Source: a virus
Length of the DNA: 31,597 nucleotides
Direction: 5' to 3' (one strand)
Virus record (IMG/VR): IMGVR_UViG_3300024346_000316
Span: 1 to 31,597 of that record
This document shows positions 10,126 to 17,762 of this stretch, in pieces. The stretch's first letter is position 1; every line of letters begins with the position of its first letter. A model generated the notes under the pieces. That model did not search any database, was not told where the DNA came from, and worked only from the letters and a program-made list of their open reading frames with translations. Position numbers and translations under genes: made by a program.

Positions 10126-10522
10126 GAAAGTTATCTAAATCGAAGACTACCTCGTTAAGCCATGTATCAAATTCAGTTGAAGACGATACAAGAGTTTCTG
10201 CGTTATCCGCAGTATATTCTAGCTCTTTAGATAAGTCTTGATTATCAGTATCAATGAGCAGTAAAGACGATAGATGATCTAGTGTTAGACCTTTCCAGTT
10301 TTTTACTGTGCCTAGTGAGAACTCTGTAACGAACTTATCTTCGTCTAAAGTTTCTACAACTGCTCTTGTTTTTCTATCGAACTTTTGTCCGGTACAGCGT
10401 TTTCTTAAGCCGTTTAATTCTTTTCTTGACAAGTTAGCCACTTCAACAGAAAAGCCTGGAAGACCTGGAAAGTCTACCCACACTGCTTTAGTGTCTACCA
10501 TTAATTTTTTTAAGTCCATCAT
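10067..10522 (-). CDS. Tail assembly chaperone, upstream frame (gpG-like)
   Basis: This 151-residue protein sits between the second tube-like gene and the tape measure, the standard chaperone slot. I start it at the ATGATG at 10522 because AAAGGA lies 4-5 nt upstream and 8 nt separate it from the previous stop. The frame is open further upstream to 10594, but that would overlap the preceding gene deeply. The protein has a short mixed N-terminal part (a VWVDFPGLPGFSVEVANLS stretch) and an acidic, helical C-terminal half. It is the abundant product. A minority of ribosomes probably shift at 10111-10117 to extend it. In the family the short form coats the tape measure and the extension recruits tube subunits. 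The assignment rests on gene order, size and the overlapping second frame rather than a diagnostic motif. Confidence 0.78.
   Translation of the reverse strand: MMDLKKLMVDTKAVWVDFPGLPGFSVEVANLSRKELNGLRKRCTGQKFDRKTRAVVETLDEDKFVTEFSLGTVKNWKGLTLDHLSSLLLIDTDNQDLSKELEYTADNAETLVSSSTEFDTWLNEVVFDLDNFRAGPKRTGDGSTGENAQES
10111..10117 (-). promoter_or_regulatory. Candidate +1 frameshift slippery site (CCAAAAA)
   Basis: In the gpG-like frame the minus strand reads CCA-AAA-AGA. A Lys tRNA on AAA can move one base forward onto AAA again within the five-A run, placing the ribosome in the GAA-CAG frame of the downstream chaperone. AGA, a codon often slow to decode, would sit in the A site. The frames differ by +1 (equivalently -2), not the -1 of phage lambda. 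The site falls inside the short overlap where both frames are open. Confidence 0.55.
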
Positions 10523-10530
10523 TTTTCCTT

Positions 10531-11433
10531 TTAAGATTGTGTTTCGTACTTGAATACGTCTGCTAAAGACGCGGGATTTTGAACCATCCTCCAATCAATA
10601 TTTTGAGTAAATGCAGTATCTACGCCTACTCGATTGGTAAAAGAACAATTCGTTGTGTTTAAGTCTATACCATAAAAAGTATTGCTAATAAGAGTGCCAG
10701 CTTTGATACGAAGGCTTTGTGTTATACCATGTATACCCGCATCTGCCTTACTATCACTATTTAAATATCTTGTTATGTTACCTGCTAGAACTTTTCCTTT
10801 TAAATTAAACTGAGTGGGGTACATGGTATTTCCTGCAACTAGTGCATTATTTACAGTTTTCCAAGGTATCCAATCTATCTCATTTTGTAGTTCTATAGAC
10901 ATACTTACTAAATGACCGTGAATATCAGTCCCTCCAAGTGCTACTGTGAGATCTGGAGATAAGTTGTATGTACGAGAGGACGCGGAAGTCCGCAGAACTG
11001 TGATACTTTCAGCAGCAAATTCTGTAGCTTGTCCGGTTAGGAGCTTTGATGCTTCGCCAGATATGCTCAAACTCAGAGGTCGCAATCTCTCGATATTGAT
11101 CGTCCCATTTGTTATAACGCAAGTCTCTAACTTAAATACATCATCAGCGGTTGAAACGTATAAGTCAAAGGAGTTTACATCGATCAACCTATTAAAAAGT
11201 ATTTCTAAGTCATCTTCTAAAAGAAGGTTTACAGTTATTTCAAAATTTGCAGGATTTGCTTTATTAATAACAGACCCTTCAAATACATTATTCTGGTTGT
11301 GCAAAGTTCTTACAGTGTGAGTCTCTTCTGTAAAAGTCTGGCTAAAGCTTATAGAACTCATATCTAGTTGGAGCTTAGTAGTTCCATAGACTATATAAGC
11401 CTTTGCTTCCTTTAAAAAACTGTAATTTGCCAT
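10531..11433 (-). CDS. Second tail tube-like protein
   Basis: This 300-residue protein is first in the tail transcript that starts at the promoter 11490-11518. Its N terminus (AKAYIVYGTTKLQLDMSSISFSQ) parallels the start of the neighbouring 431-residue tube protein (TKVYIAKGDFVWDLPVLDGFSFSQ): same spacing and the same SFSQ strand. The two therefore look like divergent paralogs. The remaining sequence is beta-rich with motifs such as FEITVNLLLEDDLE and WRMVQ. It could be a minor tube ring, a tail-tip tube protein or the main tube subunit; gene order alone does not decide. The ATG at 11433 has only a weak GGGA upstream. The protein has no signal peptide or membrane segment. Confidence 0.6.
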   Translation of the reverse strand: MANYSFLKEAKAYIVYGTTKLQLDMSSISFSQTFTEETHTVRTLHNQNNVFEGSVINKANPANFEITVNLLLEDDLEILFNRLIDVNSFDLYVSTADDVFKLETCVITNGTINIERLRPLSLSISGEASKLLTGQATEFAAESITVLRTSASSRTYNLSPDLTVALGGTDIHGHLVSMSIELQNEIDWIPWKTVNNALVAGNTMYPTQFNLKGKVLAGNITRYLNSDSKADAGIHGITQSLRIKAGTLISNTFYGIDLNTTNCSFTNRVGVDTAFTQNIDWRMVQNPASLADVFKYETQS

Positions 11434-11453
11434 ATATTATCCCAGATATAATG

Positions 11454-11473
11454 AGGGGCTCCGAAAAGCCCCT
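11454..11473. other. 7-bp hairpin in 5' leader of the tail transcript
   Basis: AGGGGCT and AGCCCCT form a perfect 7-bp stem around a 6-nt loop. It lies about 10 nt downstream of the expected start site of the promoter at 11490-11518, so it would be near the 5' end of that mRNA. In the leftward direction no T-run follows, so it is not a good leftward terminator. Read rightward it is followed by CTTTTT. A stabilising 5' hairpin is an inference. Confidence 0.6.
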
Positions 11474-11489
11474 ACTTTTTATACTACAT

Positions 11490-11518
11490 ATTATATGTTA
11501 ATCAACCAAAATTGTCAA
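11490..11518 (-). promoter_or_regulatory. Sigma70-type promoter for the tail operon
   Basis: The minus strand carries TTGACA (11518-11513), a 17-bp spacer and TATAAT (11495-11490): a perfect consensus match. An A-tract followed by GTTC lies directly upstream. It falls in the 111-bp gap between the 431-residue tube gene and the second tube-like gene and would start transcription near 11483. It is one of six promoters in the window with the same layout. Confidence 0.88.
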
Positions 11519-11544
11519 GAACTTTTTTTGGTCTGGTAACGATT

Positions 11545-12840
11545 TTACTGCTTCGGATAGTATATAACAGTAGCTTCGTTAGTTCCATCAATAGTAGACG
11601 GTAATGCGTTGAACGCAGTCTCAACCGAGATTACATCTTCAATAGAGTGAGTTGGAATCTCTAAGTGACAAGTAGGCATATTAACTTCTAAACGAGGCTG
11701 TCCTGCTGTTATACCACCAATCTTAAAGACAAGACCGAAGGAGTTAGTTACCACGCTAGTGATAGACTTCAAATCTTCCCAAAGATCTGCAGAATGGTTA
11801 GTTGCACTAGTGTCCTTGCTCAAGTAGCAGGTCATAGAACCTGAGACTGAACGAGTTCCTGTAACGTGGCCAATTGGAATATTTACAAGACCAATTTCTT
11901 CAGGAGTAATAAAGGTAAGGTTGTTACTCATAGTAATATTACCACCAGTAAGAGTAATAGAGTAGTTCGCCTCTAGTTCGTTGACTCCATCAGAATCAGG
12001 ATCACGAGTAGTAGGTGTTACAGTAAGCTGAGTTAAACGGTTACGAATAAAGTTAGTTGTCTGCGAAGCACCTTCATAAACAGCGCCGGTATTAGTAATA
12101 ACACCTGAACTCGGTACAGCGGTAACTACACTTAAACGATGTGAGTCATTCGTATCCAACCAGACATCTCCAACTGCTATAGTGGTGCTATCTGCAGTAG
12201 TTGCATCATATGCAGGGTGCGCAGATGCTCCAGAAGCAGTAATAGTGCTACCAGTCATGTCAACGATTTCTGAGGACATACCTGACCAGTTAATTGTTGC
12301 AATACCATCAATATCGAAATCAAGACTAGCTTCGTTAACTACTGCGTCTTTTAGCTTATATATTTTTCGGTTTGCTCCGCCAACTACAAAGAAAATATCG
12401 CAAGTTCCTAAAGTAGCTTTGTTTGATTCACTAAAATCAATAGTGGTGAATTCCTGGCCTGTTGTAGTATCAGCAGTAAATTGATCTGTAAACGTGCTAG
12501 AAGAATAAGCTGCTGGTCCTGAAAAAAGAGCCCATAGAATTTCTTCTACTGCGTGAACTTTAGCTGCAACAGTGTCTGCTGCGCCTGTACCTGATCCTGC
12601 GGATTTAAAAGGGCGGACATAAGTTGAAAAAGACCACTCGGCAGGTGCCAAGGAATCGTTAAATTGCTTACGACCACGACGACTTGCGCCACCGCTTGCT
12701 TCCATTTCTGCTAGTGTAATTTCGCTTGAGTTTGTTGCTTGTGAAAAGCTAAAGCCATCTAATACGGGAAGATCCCATACAAAATCACCTTTAGCGATGT
12801 ACACTTTCGTGTCGCGACTAAAAAATAGTTGTTGTGCCAT
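11545..12840 (-). CDS. Major tail tube protein (probable)
   Basis: This 431-residue beta-rich protein begins AQQLFFSRDTKVYIAKGDFVW and has SFSQATNSSEITL with SRRGRKQFNDSLAPAEWSFSTYVRPF shortly after. That order (short N-terminal strand, 'SFSQ' strand, loop with basic patch, 'W.F.tYvrP') is what I recognise in phage tube proteins. It follows the tail terminator gene, the usual position for the main tube subunit. A Thr/Ser-rich central region (about residues 200-270) may be an inserted surface domain. The ATG is preceded by AGGAGATAAACT, a strong Shine-Dalgarno site, consistent with high expression. It is longer than typical lambda gpV (246 residues). Two tube-like genes in a row make the choice of which is major uncertain. 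Confidence 0.72.
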   Translation of the reverse strand: MAQQLFFSRDTKVYIAKGDFVWDLPVLDGFSFSQATNSSEITLAEMEASGGASRRGRKQFNDSLAPAEWSFSTYVRPFKSAGSGTGAADTVAAKVHAVEEILWALFSGPAAYSSSTFTDQFTADTTTGQEFTTIDFSESNKATLGTCDIFFVVGGANRKIYKLKDAVVNEASLDFDIDGIATINWSGMSSEIVDMTGSTITASGASAHPAYDATTADSTTIAVGDVWLDTNDSHRLSVVTAVPSSGVITNTGAVYEGASQTTNFIRNRLTQLTVTPTTRDPDSDGVNELEANYSITLTGGNITMSNNLTFITPEEIGLVNIPIGHVTGTRSVSGSMTCYLSKDTSATNHSADLWEDLKSITSVVTNSFGLVFKIGGITAGQPRLEVNMPTCHLEIPTHSIEDVISVETAFNALPSTIDGTNEATVIYYPKQ

Positions 12841-12902
12841 AGTTTATCTCCTATGTATCTTGAAAAGACTTGGGCGTGAACTTTTGCTCGTGCCAGTATT
12901 TT

Positions 12903-13358
12903 CTAGTATCGAACCTCGATAAGGATCTCTCCAATACCTAAAGGCTCTAGTACACCTTCGTCAGTATCTATACTGACTATAGTGATTTGTTGAGTGCTAT
13001 ATGATTTATTCTGTGCGTCTACATACTCTAAGGCGGACTGTTCTTCTATAACGGTTTCTATATCTTCCATTAAAGCATTTAGACCTCTTTGTGCATCTTC
13101 TTCATTTACATAACATCGTATAGTCACGGATAAGTACCTATCTTTGTAACCACCAGCTTGGTAGTCACGCGTTTCAGATCCTGCATTTAGATGGATTGCA
13201 GGAAATTCTTCTATCTCATCCCAAAACTTTAAACTAGGATGAACATTTTCATTGACGTCCATAAGATACGAGCCTGACCCATCAATATCTTTCAGCTTTA
13301 AAACTAAAGCCTCTATAATATTCATACGTCTTGAAGTATATAGTCTTGCAGCTGTCAT
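12903..13358 (-). CDS. Tail terminator / tail completion protein (probable)
   Basis: The 151-residue product has the layout of gpU/tail-completion proteins. An N-terminal helix (NIIEALVLKLKDI) is followed by strands, a central VTIRCYVNEEDAQRGLNALMEDIETVIEEQ segment and a C-terminal strand ending GIGEILIEVRY. It lies between the neck gene and the tube gene, as expected for the protein that caps the tail and joins it to the head. The ATG at 13358 overlaps the previous stop as TAATG; an internal ATG eleven codons on is possible but lacks that coupling. A 62-bp gap separates it from the tube gene. Confidence 0.7.
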   Translation of the reverse strand: MTAARLYTSRRMNIIEALVLKLKDIDGSGSYLMDVNENVHPSLKFWDEIEEFPAIHLNAGSETRDYQAGGYKDRYLSVTIRCYVNEEDAQRGLNALMEDIETVIEEQSALEYVDAQNKSYSTQQITIVSIDTDEGVLEPLGIGEILIEVRY

Positions 13359-14785
13359 TATACTCTCCTAGTATATAGTCTACCGACTGCCATCTCTGCG
13401 GCGATCTCTCTAATCGATCTATCAATTATGACCCTAGGGTCTCTATTTGCGTCTGCGAACCTACTACCACTTGTAGTTTCAAAAACGCTATAAGGTTCTT
13501 TCATGTAAGTGTATCCTATGCTATTGAACCCTTGAGGAGTTTGTGCCACGTCTGTTACTCTTACGCTTGACGCAAACCTACCTGTTCTTTTCTCAAGTGC
13601 AGGGCTGCCCATGTTTTCAGCTACTTTTCCAGGAAGCTTTGCATTAATATTGCCCATAATAGCCGCTATAGAATAACTGCTTGATGTTGCTTTTTGTACT
13701 TTGCCCGTAGGTTTAGTCTTTGCACTTTTGCCTTTTGTTATTCTGAATGCGGCGACTCCGCCTGCGGCTTGTGATACTCCGACCTTTCCTCCTGTCTTTA
13801 ACTTTACTTTTCGAGGATCTATGTTTGAGCTAACTTTTATCTTTTTGCCTTTTCCCTCTATATTAATAAGAGGAGCTATTGCTTTAGAGATCATCTTATC
13901 CCTAAGAGAGCTTGACCCTTCCATTGAAGCTAACTCTCCGGCACCAAGCTTTTGAAAAAACTTTTCAACAACCTTTTTAATTACTACTTCGCGAGCTTGA
14001 TGTGTCACTCTATTTGTGTACTTATCTTGAAATGTAATAAAAGGCAAGTAAGTAGCTGATATCTTTCCCGAAGGAGTTACTATTTGCTCATACTCAATAG
14101 AGACCTTTAGTAAGTCTTTTACCTCGTTGGCTGTTAGTTTCAAGTCACCTTCTGTAAAAGAATCTCTTACAAAGGAGTCAAACTCTTGCTGAAAAAGTTG
14201 TTTTGCTTCTTCATCGTCTCCTAAAGCTTTTTGAGCTCTTCCCATTCCTTGAGCTATCTGTACTCCTGATACTGCTAAACCATCGCTGGCTCCGTGTCCT
14301 CTATCTATAGAAGCGCGTATTTTTTTTAAATTATGTTCAGTAGTTTTAATGAATAAATCTATTATCTCTTTTTTGCATTTGCCAATTTGAGCAAAGCTAC
14401 TGCATATAAAGGCTTTTCCGGCTTTTACTTTTTTAAAGTCAGCAGGAAACTTTTTGCGTAAGTGCTGGCCTCCCATAGTGTTCTCTATATTAGAAGCTCC
14501 TTTGGGGTATCTCTTATTTCTTGTAACATAACCAATTTGAAATCTAGCACCTACATCGCGAGCTTTTTGTAAGTCTGCATCAGTAAACTTTAAAAGGTTA
14601 ATCTCTTCATTTAAATGACCTCTAGAGCCTAGCTCTTTGATGGTGTCGTTAATAAAATTAAGATTCTCTAAAAATAGTACTTGGGGCCTAGCTTTTTGTA
14701 GCTTTTTACGTGTTCTTTTATTCTCATCAGAGCTGAGATCTTTTAACAAAGCCTCTGCTAGTTCTTTTCTGATATTACTTTGCAT
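13358..14785 (-). CDS. Neck / head-tail joining protein (probable)
   Basis: This 475-residue basic protein lies between the connector and tail terminator genes. Its first ~350 residues are helical and lysine-rich with no motif I recognise; a KGKKIKVSSN to KTKPTGKV stretch (about 315-370) is very basic. The last ~80 residues (from LEKRTGRFASSVRV to RSIREIAAEMAVG) resemble the HK97 gp10-like neck fold, in which 'TGrl..si.v' begins the domain and a C-terminal helix ends it. The unusual length suggests a gp10-like domain fused to a large N-terminal extension. Start and stop are both joined to neighbours by TAATG. Function follows from position and the C-terminal resemblance only. Confidence 0.55.
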   Translation of the reverse strand: MQSNIRKELAEALLKDLSSDENKRTRKKLQKARPQVLFLENLNFINDTIKELGSRGHLNEEINLLKFTDADLQKARDVGARFQIGYVTRNKRYPKGASNIENTMGGQHLRKKFPADFKKVKAGKAFICSSFAQIGKCKKEIIDLFIKTTEHNLKKIRASIDRGHGASDGLAVSGVQIAQGMGRAQKALGDDEEAKQLFQQEFDSFVRDSFTEGDLKLTANEVKDLLKVSIEYEQIVTPSGKISATYLPFITFQDKYTNRVTHQAREVVIKKVVEKFFQKLGAGELASMEGSSSLRDKMISKAIAPLINIEGKGKKIKVSSNIDPRKVKLKTGGKVGVSQAAGGVAAFRITKGKSAKTKPTGKVQKATSSSYSIAAIMGNINAKLPGKVAENMGSPALEKRTGRFASSVRVTDVAQTPQGFNSIGYTYMKEPYSVFETTSGSRFADANRDPRVIIDRSIREIAAEMAVGRLYTRRV

Positions 14786-15372
14786 TAAAAGTTCTTATAC
14801 AAGTCTAGGACTCGCTTTATATGATCTGGAAACGCTACATTGTTTGCCTGAGAAGAGCTTGCAGAGTTTTGTATACTTGCTCCGCCCATTACTTTACGCT
14901 CTTTGTGCTCGTCCTTGTGATAGTATGTAATTAAGTCAATTACTGCTAGTTTCAGGTCTGAGGGACAAGAAGAGTACCCAGCTGTATACGTAACTTCTAC
15001 AGCACCCGGCCCTATAGGGTAGGAAGTGTATCCGTTTGAACCGTTAGATCTATAGATACTGTCAGTTGCGAGATCTATGTAGTAGTCTGAATTAACAGTT
15101 AATGTTTTATATGCCGAAGCTATGCCTGTCCGCTCTTTTACAGAAACTACAGTAAGGAGAGGGCTTTCAGATAGTTGAATAGAAGAAACACTAAAGTGGT
15201 TATTAAAGTACTCTACTTTGTTTGTAGAATTATAGTCTACAAACGAGTTATTACAATAAGTTTTTACTAATTGACTCACGGACGGAATTATAGCATTGAG
15301 TTTCAAATCATCTTTCGGAGTTGAAATACCCTCTGCCTCTTTATAGTCTTCTAAAGTAATTAAGTCTGCCAT
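14785..15372 (-). CDS. Head-tail connector protein (gp6-like)
   Basis: The 195-residue protein starts MADLITLEDYKEAEGI, followed by LNAIIPSVSQLVKTYCNN, the 'itle..K.yl.i...D..i...i..a...ie.yc' pattern of gp6/Phage_connect adaptors that dock under the portal. Further on GPGAVEVTYTAGYSSCPSDLKLAVIDLITYYH matches the conserved 'v.vtY.aGy...P.dlk.A...l...' part of that family. The C terminus holds PDHIKRVLDLYKNF. It is the first gene after the capsid gene and lies just beyond the terminator at 15394-15421, so it depends on read-through. No Shine-Dalgarno sequence is obvious before the ATG. Confidence 0.8.
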   Translation of the reverse strand: MADLITLEDYKEAEGISTPKDDLKLNAIIPSVSQLVKTYCNNSFVDYNSTNKVEYFNNHFSVSSIQLSESPLLTVVSVKERTGIASAYKTLTVNSDYYIDLATDSIYRSNGSNGYTSYPIGPGAVEVTYTAGYSSCPSDLKLAVIDLITYYHKDEHKERKVMGGASIQNSASSSQANNVAFPDHIKRVLDLYKNF

Positions 15373-15393
15373 AAGTTTATAAGTCCATTAGTA

Positions 15394-15421
15394 AAAACTC
15401 GGGGGCGAACCCCCAAGTTTT
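15394..15421 (-). terminator. Intrinsic terminator after major capsid gene
   Basis: On the minus strand a GGGGG-TTCG-CCCCC stem with a stable UUCG-type loop is flanked by further pairing (ACTT/GAGT with one mismatch) and followed by TTTTT. It begins 16 nt after the capsid stop. The A/T flanks make it bidirectional. No promoter is visible between it and the connector gene, so it probably attenuates rather than ends the transcript. Confidence 0.85.
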
Positions 15422-15436
15422 ATTACTCTTCTACAA

Positions 15437-16807
15437 TTAAGATGCAGCGTATTCAATACGAACTGAAGGAAGATCAGCTCCGCCACCAGCATAAAGCTCG
15501 GTGAATCCAAGTGATTGAGCAGCTACAATAGCAGTACGCTGATTTGCAGTCTCATATTCACTTTCAATACCAACACCTTTCAAACGTGGCACAACGTAGT
15601 TGTGAACGTTAACAGCGATAGCAGCAGTCTTGTTAGCAGCACGTGCAAAGTGATCAGAGATAACAACAGGAGAACCGTAAACAGATCCCATAGTACCAGT
15701 TACCTTAGCAGCAATATCAGAACCAACTTCACTGATATCAGAGAAAGCAGGATCATTTACTAGGTTGTAGTACTCTTCCATGTTGACGATGTAAGCAACA
15801 TCAGCAGGATTAATACCATACTTACCCATTTCACCACGTGCAGACATAAGCATAGCAGCAGTAAGGTTCGCAGAACCGTTAACAGCTAAGTCAGTTACAG
15901 AAGCAGAATCTGCGGCTAAGAAAGAACCAGATCCGTCAGTACCTGCTCCACCACAAAGACCTACGATTGAAGCATTACCAATAGTGAAAGCGCCATCAAT
16001 TGCACGAGCGTGAGCACGAGCTAGAGCAGACAAGATCATTGGCAAGATAGTTACAACAACTTGCTCGTCAGTATCAGCACCGATATAAGTACCAGAGATA
16101 AGACGCTTAGCAAGTGCAGTTACTTCACGCAATTCAAACTCGTTAGCAGCTACTTGGGTACGGTTTTCTAAGATACCATTAGCGCCAATTCCGCCTGGAG
16201 AGAATGTTGCAAGGTTAGTGTCATCCATCAAAGGAAGTACAGTTGCGCCAGAGTTAACTTGCATTTCTTTAAACAACTGAGCAACACGTTGGCTAAGACG
16301 AACTTCTTCTTCGAAAGTAGTTGAAACGATAGTATCTAAAGTAGCTGCGTTAGTGTCAAACTGAACGCCTGCTTTTTGAGCTAGGTCTTGAGCATAGTTA
16401 GTATCCCAGCCTTTGCCAGTGATTTTACCAAGTACAGAAGCATGGAGGAATTCCTTGCCAAACTTAGTTAGATCGCCGCCACGGTTTTGGAAGCTTTTCT
16501 TGCTGTTTTGCATAGCTTCGATTTCGACAGATTTCTCGTCAAGGTCTGCTTTATGCTGTGCTAGAATAGCAGCGATGTCTGCGTCTTTAGCAGCCATTTT
16601 TGACTCCATATCAGCCATAAGAGCTTCAACGCCAGACTGAATACCAGTCTTAACTTTGATGTCCTGTGCTTCTACGAAAGATGCTTGCTTCTCAGCTTCA
16701 GCTTTATCAGCTGCTTTTTGCTCGGCTTGCTTCATTGCGATTTTAGCAGCTGTATCTTCAGCTACCTTCTTTGCAAAAGCTTCCAAGTCGATGTTTTGAT
16801 TGTCCAT
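15437..16807 (-). CDS. Major capsid protein from an internal in-frame start
   Basis: An ATG at 16807 inside the fusion gene has AGGAG six bases upstream, one of the best ribosome sites in the window. It would yield a 456-residue protein (MDNQNIDLEAF...) comprising the coiled-coil scaffold region (about 1-105) and the full capsid domain, without the protease. Capsid protein is needed in hundreds of copies and protease in few, so nested expression makes sense: full-length fusion in small amounts, capsid in excess. The HK97 capsid precursor likewise has an N-terminal scaffold removed by the protease. Whether both products exist is not proven by sequence. The capsid-fold assignment rests on the protease partner, length and organisation. 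Confidence 0.72.
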   Translation of the reverse strand: MDNQNIDLEAFAKKVAEDTAAKIAMKQAEQKAADKAEAEKQASFVEAQDIKVKTGIQSGVEALMADMESKMAAKDADIAAILAQHKADLDEKSVEIEAMQNSKKSFQNRGGDLTKFGKEFLHASVLGKITGKGWDTNYAQDLAQKAGVQFDTNAATLDTIVSTTFEEEVRLSQRVAQLFKEMQVNSGATVLPLMDDTNLATFSPGGIGANGILENRTQVAANEFELREVTALAKRLISGTYIGADTDEQVVVTILPMILSALARAHARAIDGAFTIGNASIVGLCGGAGTDGSGSFLAADSASVTDLAVNGSANLTAAMLMSARGEMGKYGINPADVAYIVNMEEYYNLVNDPAFSDISEVGSDIAAKVTGTMGSVYGSPVVISDHFARAANKTAAIAVNVHNYVVPRLKGVGIESEYETANQRTAIVAAQSLGFTELYAGGGADLPSVRIEYAAS

Positions 16808-17428
16808 TTTGATCTCCTGATCTGCGGAAATAAGTTCCGCGCTTTTAGGTGTGTTGTCACTAGCTATATTTGAAGAAGTGTCTTCGTCCGTAGCCAGAGA
16901 CTGACCTGCTAGATCTACACGATTAGTGAAAGTTTTTTTGAATTCTTCGTACTCTTCAGTAGAGTCGAAAGACTTCGCGAGCGAAAAAGTAGCTGCCTGA
17001 TTGCATGGCACCGAAACAACCGATACCTCAAATAACTCAGCGTCCTTAATCATTAATCCGTCGGTTTCCTTAATATAATCAGCATCCTTGACTCTGAAAC
17101 CAACAGAAAAGGCTCCAAGAACACCGTCTTTAACAAGCTCAGATACATTGCCGGGGGCATTTTTACTGATCTTACATTCTAACTCTAGGCCATTAGGTCC
17201 TGCTTTCATACCTGTGGCTCTACCAATTGGTCTATCATAGTCATGATTGAATAGAATAATTGGATTTTTTTCAAAATTCTGTAACCCACCTTTCTGCCAA
17301 GCTTCTGCTGAAATAGTATCACCCGCGCGATCGAAGTCAGCTGTACTTGCCATTCCACGAATCATGACACTTCCATCATCCTCTTCATGTGCTTTAAAAG
17401 TAGATGTAAGATTAAAGATTTTATTCAT
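15437..17428 (-). CDS. Fused HK97-type prohead protease and major capsid protein
   Basis: This continuous frame encodes 663 residues. Residues 1-~160 match the HK97 prohead protease family (S78). The candidate catalytic His62 lies in LFNHDYDRPIGRA and Ser108 in GAFSVGF, and the conserved ELFEVSVVSVPCN follows. A Ser/Thr/acidic linker (160-207) leads to an Ala/Lys/Glu-rich coiled coil (208-~312, delta/scaffold-like), then an HK97-fold capsid domain. A processing site near SKKSFQNRGG is plausible. I start at 17428, preceded by GAGGGTAAAGATA and overlapping the previous stop by 8 nt. The open frame further upstream (to 17566) is a low-complexity translation of the neighbour's Pro/Lys tail in another frame and is unlikely to be real. 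The capsid part can also be made from the internal start at 16807. Confidence 0.88.
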   Translation of the reverse strand: MNKIFNLTSTFKAHEEDDGSVMIRGMASTADFDRAGDTISAEAWQKGGLQNFEKNPIILFNHDYDRPIGRATGMKAGPNGLELECKISKNAPGNVSELVKDGVLGAFSVGFRVKDADYIKETDGLMIKDAELFEVSVVSVPCNQAATFSLAKSFDSTEEYEEFKKTFTNRVDLAGQSLATDEDTSSNIASDNTPKSAELISADQEIKMDNQNIDLEAFAKKVAEDTAAKIAMKQAEQKAADKAEAEKQASFVEAQDIKVKTGIQSGVEALMADMESKMAAKDADIAAILAQHKADLDEKSVEIEAMQNSKKSFQNRGGDLTKFGKEFLHASVLGKITGKGWDTNYAQDLAQKAGVQFDTNAATLDTIVSTTFEEEVRLSQRVAQLFKEMQVNSGATVLPLMDDTNLATFSPGGIGANGILENRTQVAANEFELREVTALAKRLISGTYIGADTDEQVVVTILPMILSALARAHARAIDGAFTIGNASIVGLCGGAGTDGSGSFLAADSASVTDLAVNGSANLTAAMLMSARGEMGKYGINPADVAYIVNMEEYYNLVNDPAFSDISEVGSDIAAKVTGTMGSVYGSPVVISDHFARAANKTAAIAVNVHNYVVPRLKGVGIESEYETANQRTAIVAAQSLGFTELYAGGGADLPSVRIEYAAS
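16814..16818 (-). promoter_or_regulatory. Internal Shine-Dalgarno site for the capsid protein
   Basis: The minus strand reads AGGAG-ATCAAA-ATG within the protease-capsid fusion, at the exact boundary between the acidic linker and the scaffold coil. The strength, spacing and domain-boundary position argue that it is used. Confidence 0.7.
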
Positions 17429-17762
17429 TATCTTTACCCTCTTTAACTGCAACTTTAGGTGCAGGCTTGACCGCTGCCTTAGGTGCAGGCTTTGGTGCTT
17501 CAACCGTAGGCTTTGCAGCTTCTGGCTTCTTAATAGGCGCAACCTTAGTATATTGCTCAAGGTCACTCCAAAATGCGCTTTGTTTAAGCATAGTCATTAC
17601 ACCAGGATATCCACCAAATATATACTTAATAGTAGCACCTGTAACAGGCTGGCGGTGGCCTAAAGCAATATACTCTACTTCGCTGTGTATTTTCTTTTCT
17701 TGTGCATAAAAAGCTGCTAACAGCTTGATTGCTTTAAATCTTTTTACTTTATTACTATTCAT
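17421..17762 (-). CDS. Unknown small head-region protein with Pro/Ala/Lys tail
   Basis: I start this 113-residue protein at the ATG at 17762 because GAGGAG lies seven bases upstream. It overlaps the portal stop by 8 nt (ATGAATAG). The stop overlaps the protease start in almost the same arrangement (ATGAATAA). Residues 1-~75 form a compact helical domain (KRFKAIKLLAAFYAQEKK; ATIKYIFGGYPGVMTMLKQ). From ~78 on there is a low-complexity Pro/Ala/Lys/Val tail with repeated KPAPK-like units, probably unstructured. The position between portal and protease suggests a role in head assembly, such as portal-scaffold contact, but I do not recognise a family and assign no function. Confidence 0.75.
   Translation of the reverse strand: MNSNKVKRFKAIKLLAAFYAQEKKIHSEVEYIALGHRQPVTGATIKYIFGGYPGVMTMLKQSAFWSDLEQYTKVAPIKKPEAAKPTVEAPKPAPKAAVKPAPKVAVKEGKDNE

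Noticed and set aside
11454-11473. Leftward terminator after the 431-residue tube gene
   Set aside because: The stem lies downstream of the promoter for the next gene and is followed by CATTATAT rather than a T-run in that direction.
11511-11530. Repeated TTGTCAAGAA followed by a T-run on the plus strand (also near 26905, 29877, 30362, 23628) as terminators or repeats
   Set aside because: There is no stem before the T-runs. Read on the minus strand they are -35 boxes with an upstream A-tract at fixed distance from -10 boxes.
17429-17566. N-terminal 46-codon extension of the protease-capsid frame
   Set aside because: It is a low-complexity Leu/Arg/Gln translation of the Pro/Ala/Lys tail of the overlapping gene in another frame, and a good ribosome site precedes the later ATG at 17428.
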